DNA from: UBA935 sp031555615 | Lineage (GTDB): Bacteria > Bacillota > Clostridia > Lachnospirales > Lachnospiraceae | DNA length: 16,302 nucleotides | Assembly: GCA_031555615.1 (NCBI GenBank) | Contig: JAVBUF010000027.1 | Location: 1-16,302, forward strand | Direction: 5' to 3' | Part shown: piece by piece, positions 14,403 to 16,302 of the stretch | Layout: each line of letters begins with the position of its first letter | Numbering within the stretch: the first letter of the stretch is position 1 | Position numbers and translations under genes: made by a program | Notes under the pieces: model-generated | Seen by the model: the letters and a program-made list of their open reading frames with translations, nothing else | Database searches by the model: none | What the model was told of the DNA's origin: nothing

Positions 14403-14411
14403 ATTCTACCA
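14403..14411 (-). promoter_or_regulatory. Extended -10 promoter element for the glycosyltransferase gene
   Basis: The minus strand reads TGGTAGAAT, an extended -10 (TG-N-TAGAAT, 5 of 6), about 40 bp upstream of the start codon. The -35 region 17 bp upstream (TACTCA) is weak, which is usual for extended -10 promoters. Confidence 0.45.
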
Positions 14412-14540
14412 TAAATCTTTGAAATTGAGTACACCCTATATGTCATTTTTCTTCTATCAAATTAAAATATTGGCAAAACCGGCAGTAGTAAGCTTATGCC
14501 TAACTTGCTTTGGCAGGATATTCACTTGGAAGCATAAGAC

Positions 14541-14583
14541 GCAAAATAACCGCCTGCTCTGGATAACTGAGGGGGCGGCTATT
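14541..14583 (-). terminator. Terminator after the triosephosphate isomerase gene
   Basis: On the minus strand AATAGCCGCC (14574-14583) pairs with GGCGGTTATT (14545-14554), ten positions with one G-T pair, followed by TTGCG. It closes the pgk-tpi operon 28 bp after the tpi stop codon. Between it and the glycosyltransferase promoter (14412-14540) I see nothing further. Confidence 0.8.
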
Positions 14584-14610
14584 TTTGCTAAACAATGCTA
14601 TAATTTTTTA

Positions 14611-15360
14611 TTATTTATAGTTTACGATTTTACCAAAATCCGGTTTCAACGCTGCGCCGCCTACCAGGCCGCCGTCGATATCAGCCTGTGAGAATAATTC
14701 TGCGGCACTGGATGCCGATACGGAACCGCCATACTGGATACGGATAGCTTCTGCGGTTGCCTGATCGTAAATCTCACCGATGCATACACGGATAGCTGCA
14801 CATACCTCCTGAGCCTGCTCAGTGGTTGCTACTTTGCCGGTTCCGATGGCCCAGATCGGTTCATATGCGATAACAGCTGTTTTAGCCTGCTGGGCAGTTA
14901 CATTTAAGAAAGCAATCTTAATCTGCTGACGAATCCAATCGATGGTAACACCCTGTTCTCTTTGAGTAAGAGACTCACCACAGCATACAATGGGGGTAAT
15001 CCCATGCTCAAATGCTTTCAGCACCTTCTTATTTACGGTTTCATCGGTTTCTGCAAAGTATTCTCTTCTTTCAGAGTGACCGATAATCACATATTTTACG
15101 CCTACATCGGTGAGCATCTTGGGAGAGATCTCTCCGGTATAAGCTCCGCTTTCTTCATAATACATATTTTCAGCACCGATTGCGATGTTAGAGCCTTTGG
15201 CTGCTTCCAAAGCAGGGATGATATCGATAGCCGGTACACAGAAAACAACATCTGCGTCCTCAGTTGCTACCAAAGGTTTTAAAGTATTGATTAATTCTAC
15301 CGCTTCACTGGGAGTCATATTCATCTTCCAGTTGCCGGCTATAATTTTTCTTCTAGACAT
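14611..15360 (-). CDS. tpiA: Triosephosphate isomerase
   Basis: A 249-aa cytoplasmic enzyme of normal length that interconverts dihydroxyacetone phosphate and glyceraldehyde 3-phosphate in glycolysis. All catalytic residues are present: N10 and K12 in GNWKMN, H95 in IIGHSERR and E167 in AYEPIWAIGTG. The phosphate-gripping loop (IGTGKVAT) and the later YGGSV and GGLVGGAAL segments are also intact. The ATG has AAGGAG upstream. It lies eleven bp downstream of phosphoglycerate kinase, so the two form one operon, probably beginning with gap outside the window. Unlike many Firmicutes operons, no phosphoglycerate mutase or enolase follows; a terminator comes instead. Confidence 0.98.
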   Translation of the reverse strand: MSRRKIIAGNWKMNMTPSEAVELINTLKPLVATEDADVVFCVPAIDIIPALEAAKGSNIAIGAENMYYEESGAYTGEISPKMLTDVGVKYVIIGHSERREYFAETDETVNKKVLKAFEHGITPIVCCGESLTQREQGVTIDWIRQQIKIAFLNVTAQQAKTAVIAYEPIWAIGTGKVATTEQAQEVCAAIRVCIGEIYDQATAEAIRIQYGGSVSASSAAELFSQADIDGGLVGGAALKPDFGKIVNYK

Positions 15361-15371
15361 TTTTATTCTCC

Positions 15372-16302
15372 TTATTTATCGTTTGCTGCTACTACACCGG
15401 GAAGTTCTTTTCCTTCAAGGAATTCCAGGGAAGCACCGCCGCCTGTGGAAATATGGGTCATTTGGGGACCAAATCCCAACTGGTTTACTGCTGCTGCCGA
15501 ATCACCGCCGCCGATAATGGTGGTTGCATCGGTTTCTGCCAGGGATTCTGCTACGGCAATCGTTCCCTTGGCCAGAATCGGATTCTCAAATACACCCATG
15601 GGGCCGTTCCATACTACTGTCTTTGCTGCTTTTACTGCATCAGCATACATTTTAGCGGTTTCGGTTCCGATATCCAGTCCCATCATATCAGCCGGGATGG
15701 CATCTGCTTTCACAACTGTTACATCAACAGGGGCATCAATGGGATTGGGAAATTCCTTGGCAATTGTCGCATCAACAGGAAGAAGCAGGTTCTTTCCTAA
15801 TTTTTCTGCCTTTTCCATCATTTCCTTACAGTAGTCAACTTTTTCATTATCAACCAAAGATGTGCCGATTTCATAGCCTTTGGCTTTCAGGAAGGTATAA
15901 GCCATACCACCGCCGATAATCAAAGTATCACATTTATCCAACAGATTGGAAATAACATTTAATTTGTCAGCAACTTTGGCTCCTCCCAGAATAGCTACGA
16001 AAGGTCTTACGGGGGTTTCTACGGCATTTCCCAAAAAATCGATTTCTTTCTGCATCAGATATCCTACTGCGGCAGTATCCACCAGACCGGCTACTCCTAC
16101 GTTTGAGCAGTGCGCTCTGTGGGCGGTACCGAAAGCATCGTTTACAAAAACATCACAGATGGAAGCCAGTTCCTGTGAAAAAGCTTCCCCGTTTTTGGTT
16201 TCTTCAGCTCTGTAACGGGTATTCTCCAGTAAGATAACCTCTCCGTCCTTCATGGCTTCTACAGCCGCCTTGGCATTAGGGCCTACCACTTCGGAATCAG
16301 CA
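15372..16302 (-). CDS. pgk: Phosphoglycerate kinase, 5' end outside window
   Basis: The C-terminal 309 residues of phosphoglycerate kinase, which transfers phosphate from 1,3-bisphosphoglycerate to ADP in glycolysis. The family is usually 390-400 aa, so about 85-90 N-terminal residues lie beyond the right edge. Visible family segments in order are LLENTRYRAEE, VNDAFGTAHRAH, FVAILGGAKVADKL, IIGGGMAYTFLKA, WNGPMGVFE, and at the end IIGGGDSAAA and STGGGASLEFLEGKELPGV, which include the nucleotide-binding glycines. The frame continues without a stop through the window edge, so the GTG at 16289 is an internal valine, not a start. It is followed after eleven bp by tpiA. Confidence 0.97.
   Translation of the reverse strand, partial: ADSEVVGPNAKAAVEAMKDGEVILLENTRYRAEETKNGEAFSQELASICDVFVNDAFGTAHRAHCSNVGVAGLVDTAAVGYLMQKEIDFLGNAVETPVRPFVAILGGAKVADKLNVISNLLDKCDTLIIGGGMAYTFLKAKGYEIGTSLVDNEKVDYCKEMMEKAEKLGKNLLLPVDATIAKEFPNPIDAPVDVTVVKADAIPADMMGLDIGTETAKMYADAVKAAKTVVWNGPMGVFENPILAKGTIAVAESLAETDATTIIGGGDSAAAVNQLGFGPQMTHISTGGGASLEFLEGKELPGVVAANDK

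Noticed and set aside
1..16302. tRNA or rRNA genes, CRISPR arrays, insertion sequences
   Set aside because: No cloverleaf-like segment, regularly spaced repeats, transposase frame or terminal inverted repeats were recognised on either strand by reading; a tRNA scan was not possible.

Overview
The window looks like a chromosomal segment of a low-to-mid-GC Gram-positive anaerobe of the class Clostridia, most likely Lachnospiraceae. The reasons are strong AGGAGG-type ribosome binding sites, sigma-A-type promoters, U-tailed terminators, a pgk-tpi glycolytic pair, and a set of leaderless Ser/Asn-rich proteins including one that resembles the flagellar cap protein FliD. No tRNA, rRNA, CRISPR array, insertion sequence or phage gene was seen. 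Both ends cut through genes.

Left part (1-4.67 kb): a truncated cation-efflux (CDF, manganese-type motif) gene on the minus strand diverges from an ABC exporter pair on the plus strand. The pair (GTG start at 1117, and 2848-4620) has the classic asymmetric ATP sites of heterodimeric multidrug exporters such as BmrCD, LmrCD and TM287/288. A good promoter (852-880), an undescribed 28-codon leader ORF (928-1014) and a strong terminator hairpin with eight Ts (1056-1085) precede it. This layout resembles the bmrB-bmrCD ribosome-mediated attenuator of Bacillus subtilis. A bidirectional terminator (4630-4666) closes the unit.

Middle part (4.7-10.46 kb): a compact seven-gene minus-strand operon. In transcription order it holds an unknown 239-aa protein, a LytTR response regulator, an AgrC-like GHKL sensor kinase, a 212-aa FliD-C-terminus-like protein, and unknown proteins of 198, 298 and 170 aa. 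Upstream lie two perfect 11-bp direct repeats exactly 21 bp apart, the geometry of AgrA-type LytTR binding sites, which suggests autoregulation. No agrB or agrD is present. The five non-regulatory proteins have no signal peptide and share short polar N-termini, so export through the flagellar type III apparatus is a testable idea. This operon is the strongest candidate for an undescribed system here.

Right part (10.47-16.3 kb, all minus strand): a membrane-anchored TPR protein whose start overlaps the end of a DEAD-box RNA helicase gene by about 160 bp; a GtrB/CsbB-type polyprenyl-phosphate glycosyltransferase; then triosephosphate isomerase and the 3' part of phosphoglycerate kinase, an ordinary glycolytic operon. 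Terminators separate glycosyltransferase from helicase and tpi from glycosyltransferase.
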